Of a DNA stretch of 64,000 bases, positions 25,890 through 33,870 are shown one piece after another. The DNA lies in contig NZ_JAGEOJ010000025.1 of assembly GCF_017573505.1 (NCBI RefSeq), forward strand, positions 124,001-188,000. Reading direction: 5' to 3'. Positions within the stretch are counted from its first letter, which is position 1. Each line of letters opens with the position of its first letter. The notes under the pieces are model-generated. The model ran no database searches and was not told the DNA's origin. It worked only from the letters and a program-made list of their open reading frames with translations. The stretch comes from Actinomadura barringtoniae (GTDB taxonomy: Bacteria > Actinomycetota > Actinomycetes > Streptosporangiales > Streptosporangiaceae). The position numbers were made by a program, and so were the translations under genes.

Positions 25890-26336
25890 ATGCGAAGGCT
25901 CTTGACAGTTCCTGTTGCAGTCTTGGTGGTCGCGCTCAGTGTGAGTGCCTGCAACTTTGGCAAGAAGATTTCTACGAGTGACAAGCCGAGCTCTTCGGCA
26001 CCGGTTGCTCCTCAAGCCGCCTCTCCGAGCGCCTTGACCCCCACCCCTGACTCCTCTTTGGACGCGAGCGGCCAAGGACGCAACAAGGGTGGCGGGGCCG
26101 GAGACGGAGGGACCAACGGTGGCGGATCGTTGACTCAGGCGCAGAAGAGGCAGCTTCGGTTGATCCGGGTGACCGCTTGTATGCGGAAGAAGGGGTGGGA
26201 GGTGCCGGCTCCACAGCCGGGTGCGCTGAGGGTCGCGAAGCCCAAGAACGTTCAGCCTGGGACTGAGGCCAAGGCCAACAAGGATTTGCAGGCGTGTGTG
26301 GCCTTGGTCAATGCCGCGCAGACGAGCGGCGGGTGA
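25890..26336 (+). CDS. Small exported lipoprotein, paralogue of 22230
   Basis: A 148-aa protein. ATG at 25890 is chosen because GGGAAGGG lies just upstream and a lipoprotein signal (MRRLLTVPVAVLVVALSVSAC, Cys21) then starts at residue 1. A Ser/Pro/Gly linker leads to a domain with two Cys (VTACMRKKGWEV, LQACVALV), matching the T7SS-linked lipoprotein 22230-22571. It follows the kinase by 71 bp and is probably cotranscribed, so it could be the extracellular partner of the kinase sensor (inference). Confidence 0.68.
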   Translation: MRRLLTVPVAVLVVALSVSACNFGKKISTSDKPSSSAPVAPQAASPSALTPTPDSSLDASGQGRNKGGGAGDGGTNGGGSLTQAQKRQLRLIRVTACMRKKGWEVPAPQPGALRVAKPKNVQPGTEAKANKDLQACVALVNAAQTSGG

Positions 26337-26370
26337 CCTGAAGCGTTCGGACGTTCAGGCGTTCAGGCGT

Positions 26371-26766
26371 TCAGAACAGGACGTTGGCGACGTGCTGGGT
26401 GTCGGTGTACTCGCGGACCGAGGCGATGCGGCCGTCGCGCACGATGAAGACGCCCAGGCAGTGGTTGTCGTAGATCTTGCCGGTCTTGGTGGGGCCGTAC
26501 GCGGTCCATTCGGCGATCACCTGCTCGCCCTCGGCCAGGACGTTGGTGAGGGTGATGCGGGGCGGCTCGGTGAACAGGCCGCCGGTGGCGCCGCCGAGGA
26601 AGTCGTTGATGATGGCGTCCCTGCCCTTCCAGACGCCGGTCAGCGGGACGTCGCCGGGGTAGGTCCATGTGGCGTCGTCGGCGAAGCTGGCGGTGATGGT
26701 CTCCAGGTCGCCGTTGGCGACGGCCTCGACGTAGGTGACGACGACGGTCTTCGGGTCGGTGCTCAT
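26371..26766 (-). CDS. SnoaL-like / NTF2-fold protein
   Basis: A 131-aa protein; ATG preceded by GGAG. It has the NTF2-like cone pattern: VVVTYVEAVANGDLETITASFADDATWTYPG at the start, then GRDAIINDFLGG, ITLTNVLAEGEQVIAEWTA and GVFIVRDGRIASVREYTD. The family includes polyketide cyclases, ketosteroid isomerases and many small-molecule binding proteins, so no substrate can be given. It is downstream of the TetR gene on the same strand with a 119-bp gap containing inverted repeats, so it is the likely regulated target. Confidence 0.8.
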   Translation of the reverse strand: MSTDPKTVVVTYVEAVANGDLETITASFADDATWTYPGDVPLTGVWKGRDAIINDFLGGATGGLFTEPPRITLTNVLAEGEQVIAEWTAYGPTKTGKIYDNHCLGVFIVRDGRIASVREYTDTQHVANVLF

Positions 26767-26828
26767 GGTCTCTGTCTCCGTGAAGTCGGTGCGTTCTCGC
26801 TGGCGAGATCCATGAGACCGCGGCGTAG

Positions 26829-26876
26829 GTTGGTGCGTCCAACAACTGTTGCCCCGCGAGCACAACCGGGGGTTGT
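26829..26876. promoter_or_regulatory. Inverted repeats between TetR and SnoaL genes
   Basis: Three short inverted repeats lie in the gap: GTTGG-5-CCAAC (26829-26843), CAACA-2-TGTTG (26840-26851) and ACAACC-3-GGTTGT (26862-26876). They share a CAAC/GTTG core, which fits a repressor site for the SnoaL-like gene. Operator function is not shown. Confidence 0.35.
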
Positions 26877-26885
26877 CGTGCCTGG

Positions 26886-27716
26886 TCAGAACCAGGATTC
26901 GGACTCCAGGAGCGATCGGAGTTCGGCGATGCGGGCGTCGTCCCACGGGGCGGGATCGGGCTCCAGGTAGGTCAGTACGACGGCGGCCAGGCCGAGCCCG
27001 GGCTGGGACCAGTCGGCGGGCTCGGGGGCGCCGAACGGGTCGGCGTGCACGCGTTCGGTCGCGATCCGCGGGTTGGCGGGGGCCATGACGACCAGGCCGC
27101 GCATGGTGGCGTTGGCGAGCGTCGCGAGCGTCTCGAACGTGATGCCGGTACGGGGACGCAGGCCGATCAGGCCGGTGACGCGCTCGTACGCCTCGGCGAC
27201 CCGGGTGTTCAGGGCGCGTTCGGACTCGGCCAGCGTGTTCTGCACCTCGGTGCGCAGGGCGCCGTCGGGCAGGCTGAGGAACGTGGTGTGCAGCGCGAGG
27301 TAGGTGCGCCACTCGGCCGAGTTGTAGAACGTCTCGAACTCGTTCAGCGCGCCCTTGCGGAGGACCTCGGCGGCCAGCGCCCGGCGCTGCTCGGGGTCCT
27401 TGAGCCAGTCCAGGTGATCGAGGATCGTCTGCTTGACCGCCTCGAGCGCGTCCTGGTTGCCCGTTCCGATGACCGGGCTGCTGCCCTTGGCGAGCTCCTT
27501 GAGCAGGTCGCTGAAGAACAGGTCCTTGTACGGCCAGCGGCGGTAGACGGCGCTGCGGGCCACCCCGGCGTCGCGGATCACGTCCTCGAAGCTGATGTGG
27601 TCGAGGCCGACGGTGAGGCCCGCCTCGTTGACCATGGCCAGCGCGGCCTCCAGCATCCGCTGCTCGGTCTCCTCGTCGGACAGCCGACGGCGGCGCCGCG
27701 CAACGCCGGTGGGCAT
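26886..27716 (-). CDS. TetR-family transcriptional regulator
   Basis: A 276-aa regulator if ATG at 27716 is the start (AGG five bases upstream, MPTGVARRRRRLSDEE). The frame stays open upstream through five GGVSQ repeats to GTG 27794 or TTG 27830, so a longer protein is possible. The N-terminal TetR HTH is clear (RMLEAALAMVNEAGLTVGLDHISFEDVIRDAGVARSAVYRRWPYKDLFF). The C-terminal ligand domain is divergent. It probably controls itself through the 27812-27837 inverted repeat and the downstream SnoaL-like gene. Confidence 0.82.
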   Translation of the reverse strand: MPTGVARRRRRLSDEETEQRMLEAALAMVNEAGLTVGLDHISFEDVIRDAGVARSAVYRRWPYKDLFFSDLLKELAKGSSPVIGTGNQDALEAVKQTILDHLDWLKDPEQRRALAAEVLRKGALNEFETFYNSAEWRTYLALHTTFLSLPDGALRTEVQNTLAESERALNTRVAEAYERVTGLIGLRPRTGITFETLATLANATMRGLVVMAPANPRIATERVHADPFGAPEPADWSQPGLGLAAVVLTYLEPDPAPWDDARIAELRSLLESESWF

Positions 27717-27725
27717 CGGGACCTG

Positions 27726-27800
27726 TTGACTCACGCCGCCTTGGCTCACGCCGCCTTGGCTCACGCCGCCTTGGCTCACGCCGCCTTGACTCACGCCGCC
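27726..27800 (-). repeat. Five-copy 15-bp tandem repeat upstream of the TetR regulator
   Basis: Units ttg(a/g)ctcacgccgcc are repeated exactly five times; only one base varies (A in copies 1 and 5, G in copies 2-4). On the minus strand each unit reads GGCGGCGTGAGYCAA and contains a GTG. The array is either a GGVSQ pentapeptide tail of the regulator or part of its leader. Confidence 0.9.
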
Positions 27801-27811
27801 ACCTAGGAGTG

Positions 27812-27837
27812 TTGGGATATCAAGTTCCAAATCCCAA
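27812..27837. promoter_or_regulatory. Candidate TetR operator
   Basis: TTGGGAT (27812-27818) and ATCCCAA (27831-27837) form a perfect seven-base inverted repeat with a 12-bp AT-rich centre, in the region upstream of the regulator and of the divergent gene 27982-28845. The size and position fit an autoregulatory TetR site. Confidence 0.45.
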
Positions 27838-27981
27838 GTCTAACGCCTTCTCCGGGGCCGAAGGTGGCCACGAAGATGTGCCTTTGTCGCCCCTGTGGGG
27901 CGAGTGGCGATAAGGGAGGCTCCGACATACCTGCGGGTATTCGGTATGGTGCGCGGAACGTCTCTTGAGCTAGGAAGCAGT

Positions 27982-28845
27982 GTGAGCATCCCCCCACCGC
28001 CCGGAGGCCCCTACCCGCCGCACTCCGGCGGGCCGCATCCCGGTGGCCCCCCGCCTCCCGGGTTTCCGCCGGTCGCCGGTGGGCCGCCGCCCGGCTTCCC
28101 GCCTGGACCGCCCGGAATGCCCGGACCCGGCGGCCCGTACCGGCCGCCGCCCAAGTCCAACGGCGGCGCCGCGATCCTCATCATCGCGATCGTCGGCGTG
28201 CTGTTCGTCTGCGTCGTGGGCGTCGTCGGGTACGTGGTGCTGTCCGGCGACGACTCGGGGAAGCGGACCTCGTCCTCCTCCTCGCTGCCGTCGACCTCTA
28301 TCCCGACGCCCACCACCTCCCTGGACACCGCGATCCCGTCGCCGACGCTCAGTACCCCGTCGACGCCGAAGGACGTGAACGTCACCCTCAGCTTCCTGCC
28401 CCGCTCGGTGACCACGAGCTCGGGAACGTTCCTGCAGTCCAGCTCCTGGAACCAGGGCTGCAAGGTGAAGGTGAAGCCCAAGCTTGCCACGCTGCTGAAG
28501 CAGACCAAGTGCCGGGGCGGCCTGATCGGCGCCATGTACCAGGCGCCGAACAAGAAGACCTACGTGCAGATCACCGTCATCGGCTTCACGAACGAGTCGG
28601 ACGCGCGCCGCATCTCGCGGGCCGTCAGCTCCTCCACCGCGCCGATCATCAAGGTCGCGTACGGCAACGAGCCGGGCCACTGGTGGTCGAGCTCGTCGGT
28701 CGGCAACTACGTCCTCATCCGCCAGTCGTTCAACAACGAGTCCCGCTACCCGGGGCCGAAGAGCGGACCGGCGCAGACGATGGGCGACGTGCTGCTGCGC
28801 AAGTTCCAGACCGAGCTGTCGAACATGTACACCTACGGCAACTGA
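27982..28845 (+). CDS. Proline-rich single-pass membrane protein
   Basis: A 287-aa protein with GTG after AGGAAG. A cytoplasmic N-terminus (1-60) of PPGGPYPPHSGGP-type sequence precedes a helix (AAILIIAIVGVLFVCVVGVVGYVVL, about 59-83), a Ser/Thr/Pro linker and an exported domain (about 135-287) with two Cys (GCKVKVKP, TKCRGG). The layout matches the 34971-35819 protein: both have a RSFxxx/GNYVLI- or GSYVIY-type strand near the end. Domain resembles small extracellular sensor or adhesion domains; no family assigned. Confidence 0.6.
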   Translation: MSIPPPPGGPYPPHSGGPHPGGPPPPGFPPVAGGPPPGFPPGPPGMPGPGGPYRPPPKSNGGAAILIIAIVGVLFVCVVGVVGYVVLSGDDSGKRTSSSSSLPSTSIPTPTTSLDTAIPSPTLSTPSTPKDVNVTLSFLPRSVTTSSGTFLQSSSWNQGCKVKVKPKLATLLKQTKCRGGLIGAMYQAPNKKTYVQITVIGFTNESDARRISRAVSSSTAPIIKVAYGNEPGHWWSSSSVGNYVLIRQSFNNESRYPGPKSGPAQTMGDVLLRKFQTELSNMYTYGN

Positions 28846-28857
28846 CCTTCGGCCGAC

Positions 28858-28889
28858 TGGCCCCCGCGTAGACCATTACGCGGGGGCCA
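28858..28889. terminator. Strong hairpin overlapping a convergent gene end
   Basis: TGGCCCCCGCGTA (28858-28870) pairs perfectly with TACGCGGGGGCCA (28877-28889) around a six-base loop. It ends the plus-strand gene 27982-28845 and overlaps the stop codon of the minus-strand gene 28876-29715. Confidence 0.75.
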
Positions 28890-29715
28890 GCGCTGTTACG
28901 AGGGCCGCTTGGGTGTTGGCGGGGATGCCGCCTCGGTTCCAGTGAGCGAGAGTCCAGGACGCCATGACCTCGGTGCTGTCCTTGTCTCCGATGTTGTTGC
29001 GCCAGTCGTTGGCGGCGGAACGGAGCCAGGCGCCCCATTCCGTGGCCATGGCCGCGACCGGGCCGGGAAGGCTGGCCTCCAGGCGGACAGGGTCTGACCA
29101 TGCCGCGCGTACGGTGGCGGGCTTGGCGTCTGTACGGCCTGTCTGACGTTCTATGCGGCTCCATAGGGCGTCGTCATCGTTGATGCCCATGCCTTCCAGG
29201 AGATGGCGCAGGAGCACCAGGGAGAACACCCAGGCGGGAATGCCGGGGGACGCGCGGTGGAAGGCAAGCCAGGCGCGGGAGTCCAAGGTGAAGAGGCGGT
29301 GCACGTGGGGCATCGCCTCCGGGCCACCGAAAAGGCCCTCCTCGGGCACGTACGCGCCGGGGACGACCAACTCGACCGTTGGGCGGAGCGCGTTCAGGCG
29401 GGCATAGAGCTCGGCCTCCAGCGGCGCGCGGTTGTCCAGCGTCGTTTCGAAACGGGCCTGGAGTCCCGGCGGCCTCCGCGTGAAGAAGAAATTGGTCGTG
29501 GAGGGGTCCTCGAGAAGGGCCGTGGAGAGGTCGTCCAGCGCGCCGAACAGTTGCGGCGTCCGGCCGAAGCCGGGGGCGATGCCCAGCTGGACCCAGTGGC
29601 CGGATCCGGACGAGATGGCGGCGAGACCCGCCGCGAGGAAGTCGTCGGTCTGGGGGCCGAGGACGGGGACGAGCAGGGTGTGCAGGTGCTCGTGAAGGTA
29701 GGGCGGCTTTTGCAT
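28876..29715 (-). CDS. Orphan SpaB_C / thiopeptide-type bacteriocin biosynthesis domain protein
   Basis: A 279-aa protein; SD GAAAGGAG before ATG. The order of motifs follows the C-terminal domain of class I lantibiotic dehydratases and stand-alone thiopeptide enzymes: WVQLGIAPG near 43-50, TNFFFTRRPPGLQARFET (compare the F-I-R-x-x-D-P-x-x-H-L-R-L-R-F element), GAYVPEEGLFGGPEAMPHVHRLFTLDSRAW (compare Y-x-P-E-x-x-R-Y-G-G and the D-S element). In RiPP pathways this fold does glutamate elimination or [4+2] cycloaddition. No dehydratase N-terminal domain, YcaO or credible precursor peptide is nearby, so its role here is open. Divergent from the TPR gene at 29874. Confidence 0.6.
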   Translation of the reverse strand: MQKPPYLHEHLHTLLVPVLGPQTDDFLAAGLAAISSGSGHWVQLGIAPGFGRTPQLFGALDDLSTALLEDPSTTNFFFTRRPPGLQARFETTLDNRAPLEAELYARLNALRPTVELVVPGAYVPEEGLFGGPEAMPHVHRLFTLDSRAWLAFHRASPGIPAWVFSLVLLRHLLEGMGINDDDALWSRIERQTGRTDAKPATVRAAWSDPVRLEASLPGPVAAMATEWGAWLRSAANDWRNNIGDKDSTEVMASWTLAHWNRGGIPANTQAALVTALAPA

Positions 29716-29873
29716 GGAGTCTCCTTTCGTGAAGGAGGCGTTCCATCCCGTTCCAATTTGAACCGATACCGCATGTTGATCCGTGAACTGTGCGTTCGCA
29801 GTCTGGCATCGACCCGGGACTGGCCCCGCGCGGGTGTTGTGCCATACGAGTGACGCGCATCTGGGGGCTGCCT

Positions 29874-31820
29874 GTGAACGGTTTGAGGACGGTCAATGAT
29901 GTCGAGGGGTCTCTTCGCAAGGGGGAACGCCTGCTGATCGCAGGCAACCCCTGGGCCGCCAGGGGGTGGTTCGACGTCGCATACCGCCGGGCCAGGGAAC
30001 GCAGCGACGCGACCGCGATGGCCCGCGCCGCGCTGGGGCTCGGCGGGCTGTGGGTGCACGAGCATCGCACGGTCGCGGACGCGGCGGTCGTACGGGAGCG
30101 GCAGAGCGACGCGCTGCGCCGCGTACATCAGGGGTCGGCGCTGGCGCTGCGGCTCCGGATCAGGATGACGGCCGAGGACGAGTACGGTGCCGGCGCGCAC
30201 GAGATGACGCTGGCGATGGTCGAGGAGGCCCGGCTCGCAGGCGACGCGGTGGCACTCGCCGAGGCGCTGAGCCTGGCCCACCACTGCCTCATGGGGCCCG
30301 AGCACGCGCTGACGCGGCTGGAGCTCGCCCAGGAGCTGATCGGGACGGCGTCGCGCACGTCGCGGCGCGGCGACCTGCTGATGGGGCTGCTCCTCTACAC
30401 GGTGGACCTCTTCCTGACGGCCCACCCGCATGCCGAACGCAGGCTCGCGGAGCTGCGCGAGCTGCTCACCCGCGAAGACCACCTCGCGGTGGCCTCGGTC
30501 GTGGACGCGCTCGCCGTGATGCTCTGCGTCCGGTCCGGGAGCTTCGCGCGGGCCGAGGAGATGGCGACCGCGCTCGCCGACCGCGCCGGGGCGATCGGCG
30601 ACGTCAACGCGACCGGCTGGTTCGGCGGCCAGCTCGGCACGATCCGCTGGTTCGAGGGCCGCATCGCCGAGCTCGTTCCGCTGCTCGAAGGCCTGGTGAA
30701 CTCGCCGATGCTCAGCGTCGGGAACTACGCCTATTACCCGGGCCTCGCGGTGGCGGCCGCCTCGGCCGGTGACCGGCGGATGGCGGCGGCCATGCTGGCC
30801 CGGCTGCGCGGGCGGGACATGGCGGACGTGCCACGCTCGGCCAGCTGGATGATGACGATGTACAGCGCGGTGGAGGCGTCGGCTCTCTTGGAGGACCGTG
30901 ACACCGCGGCTCAGGCCTACGCGTTGCTCGCGCCCTATTCGCATCTTCCTGTGGTCGCGAGCCTGGGCGTCAGCTGCCTGGGGTCCGCCCATCATTCGCT
31001 GGGCGTCGCCTCGCTGACGACCGGAGACGTTGATCGGGCGGTCAAACACCTGCGCGCGGCCGTTCACAGCAACCTGGCGGTCGGTCACCTACCGGCGGTG
31101 GCGTTGGCCCGCGCGCGCCTGGGCCAGGCCCTGCACATGCGGCAGGACATCGGGGCCTCCCAAGAGGCTTCCCTGGCCGCGCAGGAGGCTGCCTTGCTCG
31201 GTATGGCCCTTCCCGATCTCGGACAGGGGAGTGCGGTCGCGCCGGGGGCCCCTTACGAGGTCGTGCATTCCAACGGCCTGGGTGTGCCCGCGGGGGAACG
31301 GCTGGTCTGCCGCCGCCGTGGCAGGAGATGGGCCTTCGAACTGGCCGGACGCCTTGCCCTGGCCGACCACACGGTCGGGATGGGGTACCTCGCGGTGCTG
31401 ATAGCCAATCCCGGGCGCGAGATCCTGGCCACCGATCTCGCCGCCGGACCCGGCCCTGAATCGCCGTCCGACCCCGCGGCCTCGACCCAGCCCGTTCTGG
31501 ACGAGGTGGCCAAGCGGGAGTTCAAGCGCCGCCTCACCCGCCTGGAGGCCGAGATCGACGAGCTGGAGGCGCTGAACGAGCTGGAGCGGGCCGCCAAGGC
31601 CCGGACCGAACGGGACTGGCTGATCACCGAGCTGGCCGCCGCGGCGGGCCTGGGCGGCCGTACGCGGGACTTCCCGGGCGCCGACGAGCGCGCCAGGATC
31701 GCCGTGGGCAAGGCCATCCGGCGGGCGCTGAAGCGCATCGCGGACGCCGATCCGATCATCGGCGCGCATCTTCGGGCCGCCGTCCACACGGGTCTGCGCT
31801 GTTCCTACCGGCCCGAGTAA
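29874..31820 (+). CDS. TPR-repeat regulator-like protein
   Basis: A 648-aa soluble protein starting at GTG (alternatives a few codons upstream). Residues 1-430 are alpha-helical TPR-type repeats (WAARGWFDVAYRRARERSDATAMARAALGLGG, VKHLRAAVHSNLAVGHLPAVALARARLG). A C-terminal domain (about 470-648) starts WAFELAGRLALADHTVGMGYLAVLIANPGREI and ends AVGKAIRRALKRIADADPIIGAHLRAAVHTGLRCSYRP. That domain recurs at the end of many actinobacterial ATPase/adenylate cyclase-like regulators, here without a nucleotide-binding site. Divergent from the SpaB_C-like gene, which suggests a regulatory link. Confidence 0.55.
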   Translation: MNGLRTVNDVEGSLRKGERLLIAGNPWAARGWFDVAYRRARERSDATAMARAALGLGGLWVHEHRTVADAAVVRERQSDALRRVHQGSALALRLRIRMTAEDEYGAGAHEMTLAMVEEARLAGDAVALAEALSLAHHCLMGPEHALTRLELAQELIGTASRTSRRGDLLMGLLLYTVDLFLTAHPHAERRLAELRELLTREDHLAVASVVDALAVMLCVRSGSFARAEEMATALADRAGAIGDVNATGWFGGQLGTIRWFEGRIAELVPLLEGLVNSPMLSVGNYAYYPGLAVAAASAGDRRMAAAMLARLRGRDMADVPRSASWMMTMYSAVEASALLEDRDTAAQAYALLAPYSHLPVVASLGVSCLGSAHHSLGVASLTTGDVDRAVKHLRAAVHSNLAVGHLPAVALARARLGQALHMRQDIGASQEASLAAQEAALLGMALPDLGQGSAVAPGAPYEVVHSNGLGVPAGERLVCRRRGRRWAFELAGRLALADHTVGMGYLAVLIANPGREILATDLAAGPGPESPSDPAASTQPVLDEVAKREFKRRLTRLEAEIDELEALNELERAAKARTERDWLITELAAAAGLGGRTRDFPGADERARIAVGKAIRRALKRIADADPIIGAHLRAAVHTGLRCSYRPE

Positions 31821-32064
31821 GCCTCGAATGACGCCGAGTCACCCTCTCCGGTGATCCTGACGGAGCTCTCGGACCGGCCGTCCAACTAGGGTGGTGGGCA
31901 GATCCCGGCTCCCGGACCGATCTCGGGTCCGTTCGCCCCGGAGACTCCCTTAATTGGGGGTATATGGAGGGATGCTCCCGCTGCAATCTCGCGTTGCGAG
32001 TGAGAGGGTCGCTCTAGAGAAAGCTCAGCGTCTCGTAGGCTTGCGGTGACGGAAAGGGAGGCTG

Positions 32065-33870
32065 GTGTCCGACTCGAGCTGGCAGCACTCCGTGCTGCGT
32101 GATCTTGGCGTGTCCCAGCGTGGGCTCGCGACCCTCGAGGCCCCGGACAGCCCCTCGAGCTCCGAATGGGGGGCGGAGTCCCCGCCTCCGGCCGAGGCCG
32201 CGCTGCCGCACATGCAGGCCATTCCGGAGCCCGTGGCCGAGACCGAGGCCGCCGGCTCCTACGACCCCTTCTCCGATCCCGGCCAGCCGCCCGCGTCCGG
32301 TTCCTTCGACCCCGCAGCGGGTTCCTTCGACCCGGCGGCCGGCTCCTACGACCCCGCAGCAGGCTCCTTCGATCCCGCGGGTGGTTCCTACGACCCGGCC
32401 GGGGGCGCGTACGACCCCGCGGGCGGCTCCTTCCAGCCCGCCGCGGCCGGTTCGTACAACCCGGCCGCGGGCACCTACGACCCGGCCTCCGGCCAGCAGC
32501 CTCCAGGCGCCGGCTCGTACGACCCGTTCGGCGGCGACCAGGGCGACCAGCAGCCGCAACCCCAGCAGCCTCAGCCCCAGCCTCAGGCGGGCGCGCCGGA
32601 CCAGGGCGGCTCGGGCTCCTACGACCCGTTCGGCGATGATCAGCAGCAGTCCGCCCCGCTCCTCACCCCGGAGGAGCAGCAGGCCGCCGCGCCCCTGGTG
32701 AACGAGGAGTTCAGCTGGGACGCGGCGATCTCCCCGCTGATGGGCGCCGGCGGCGCACAGGCGCCGGGCATGGCGCAGGCCCCCGGCGCGGAGGACGACG
32801 AGGACGAGTACGACGACGGCCGGTACGGCGGCGTCATCGGCGGACAGGGCTCCGGCGGGGCGCCGTCCGCGCCCATGCCCTCCCCGAGCCAGCAGGGCTC
32901 CGGCCCGCAGCCGGTCGCGCCCCAGCCGCACCACCCGCAGCAGGACCAGCAGCCTGGCGGGGTGCCGATGGCCAACGAGTTCGTCCGCAAGGACCAGCAC
33001 GGCGACCCCCTGATGCGGCGGATCGGGCGCGGCGCCCGCAAGGCCGTCGGAGCCTCGGGCTCGAACCGGCTGAAGACGCAGGCGGAGATCGTCGAGCTGC
33101 TGCAGCGCCGGGTGGCCAGCTACCGGCAGATCGCGGTCGCGAGCGTGCGCGGCGGCGCCGGGAAGACCACCATGGCCGCCCTGCTGTCCACCGAACTGGC
33201 CCGGCACCGCAGCGACCGCGTGCTCGCCATGGACGCCGACGCCGAGCTCGGCTCGCTCCCGCTGCGCCTCGGCACCCGTTCCGAGCTGTCGCTGTTCGAC
33301 CTCGCGGGCCGGCAGCCGCGCACGTTCGAAGAGGCCGCGCGCTACCTGATGCAGACCAACGAGGGCCTGTGGGTCCTCTCGTCCAGCCGCGGCGGCCGGA
33401 TCGCCGGCGAGGTCACCCTCGACGTCTTCGAGGCCGCGCTCAGCGCGGTCAGCCGCTACATGGCCGCCGCGGTCGTGGACTGCGGCGCGGGCATCCTCAC
33501 CGACCTCCACCAGGGCATCCTCGCCAACAGCCACAGCCTGGTCCTGGTGACCCCCGGCACCGCCGACGGCGCCCTCAGCGCCCGCGGCGCGCTGGAGTGG
33601 TTCGTGAACAGCAACCGGCGATCGCTGCTGTCCCGTACGGTGATCGCGATGGTGATGCATGCTCCTCAGGTGGGCGCCGACGTCGACCGCGCGGCGCAGA
33701 TGCTGGGCGCGTGGGGCCTGCCCGTCGTCCAGGTGCCGTTCGACCGGCACGTGGCGGCCGGCGCGGCGCTGGACGTCACCAAGATCGGCGAGGCCACCCG
33801 GCTGGCCGTCGACCGGATCGCCTACGAGGCGTTCGGCCGGTCACTGGGCGTCGCGGGGGTGGCACGGTGA
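32065..33870 (+). CDS. EspI-like MinD/ParA-type ATPase with repeat-rich N-terminus
   Basis: A 601-aa protein, GTG start after GGGAGG. Residues about 65-200 are repeats of GSYDPAA / GSFDPAA, then Gln/Pro-rich sequence and an acidic patch (EDDEDEYDDG, about 235). From residue 350 a SIMIBI ATPase follows, with deviant Walker A SVRGGAGKTTMAA (about 361-372), LAMDADAELGSLPLRLG switch and VVDCGAGILTD. In mycobacteria EspI pairs a Pro-rich N-terminus with a similar ATPase and represses ESX-1 when ATP falls; the architecture is the same. The gene overlaps 33867-34331 (GTGA), so the next protein is its likely partner. Confidence 0.7.
   Translation: MSDSSWQHSVLRDLGVSQRGLATLEAPDSPSSSEWGAESPPPAEAALPHMQAIPEPVAETEAAGSYDPFSDPGQPPASGSFDPAAGSFDPAAGSYDPAAGSFDPAGGSYDPAGGAYDPAGGSFQPAAAGSYNPAAGTYDPASGQQPPGAGSYDPFGGDQGDQQPQPQQPQPQPQAGAPDQGGSGSYDPFGDDQQQSAPLLTPEEQQAAAPLVNEEFSWDAAISPLMGAGGAQAPGMAQAPGAEDDEDEYDDGRYGGVIGGQGSGGAPSAPMPSPSQQGSGPQPVAPQPHHPQQDQQPGGVPMANEFVRKDQHGDPLMRRIGRGARKAVGASGSNRLKTQAEIVELLQRRVASYRQIAVASVRGGAGKTTMAALLSTELARHRSDRVLAMDADAELGSLPLRLGTRSELSLFDLAGRQPRTFEEAARYLMQTNEGLWVLSSSRGGRIAGEVTLDVFEAALSAVSRYMAAAVVDCGAGILTDLHQGILANSHSLVLVTPGTADGALSARGALEWFVNSNRRSLLSRTVIAMVMHAPQVGADVDRAAQMLGAWGLPVVQVPFDRHVAAGAALDVTKIGEATRLAVDRIAYEAFGRSLGVAGVAR

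Noticed and set aside
27726..27800. Possible CRISPR array
   Set aside because: Units are 15 bp and directly joined with no spacers; no cas genes in the window.
29174..29855. Short Cys/Ser/Thr-containing frames near the SpaB_C-like gene considered as RiPP precursors
   Set aside because: The minus-strand frames run without a stop into the SpaB_C coding sequence in other frames, and the 26-codon plus-strand frame has no leader or core features.
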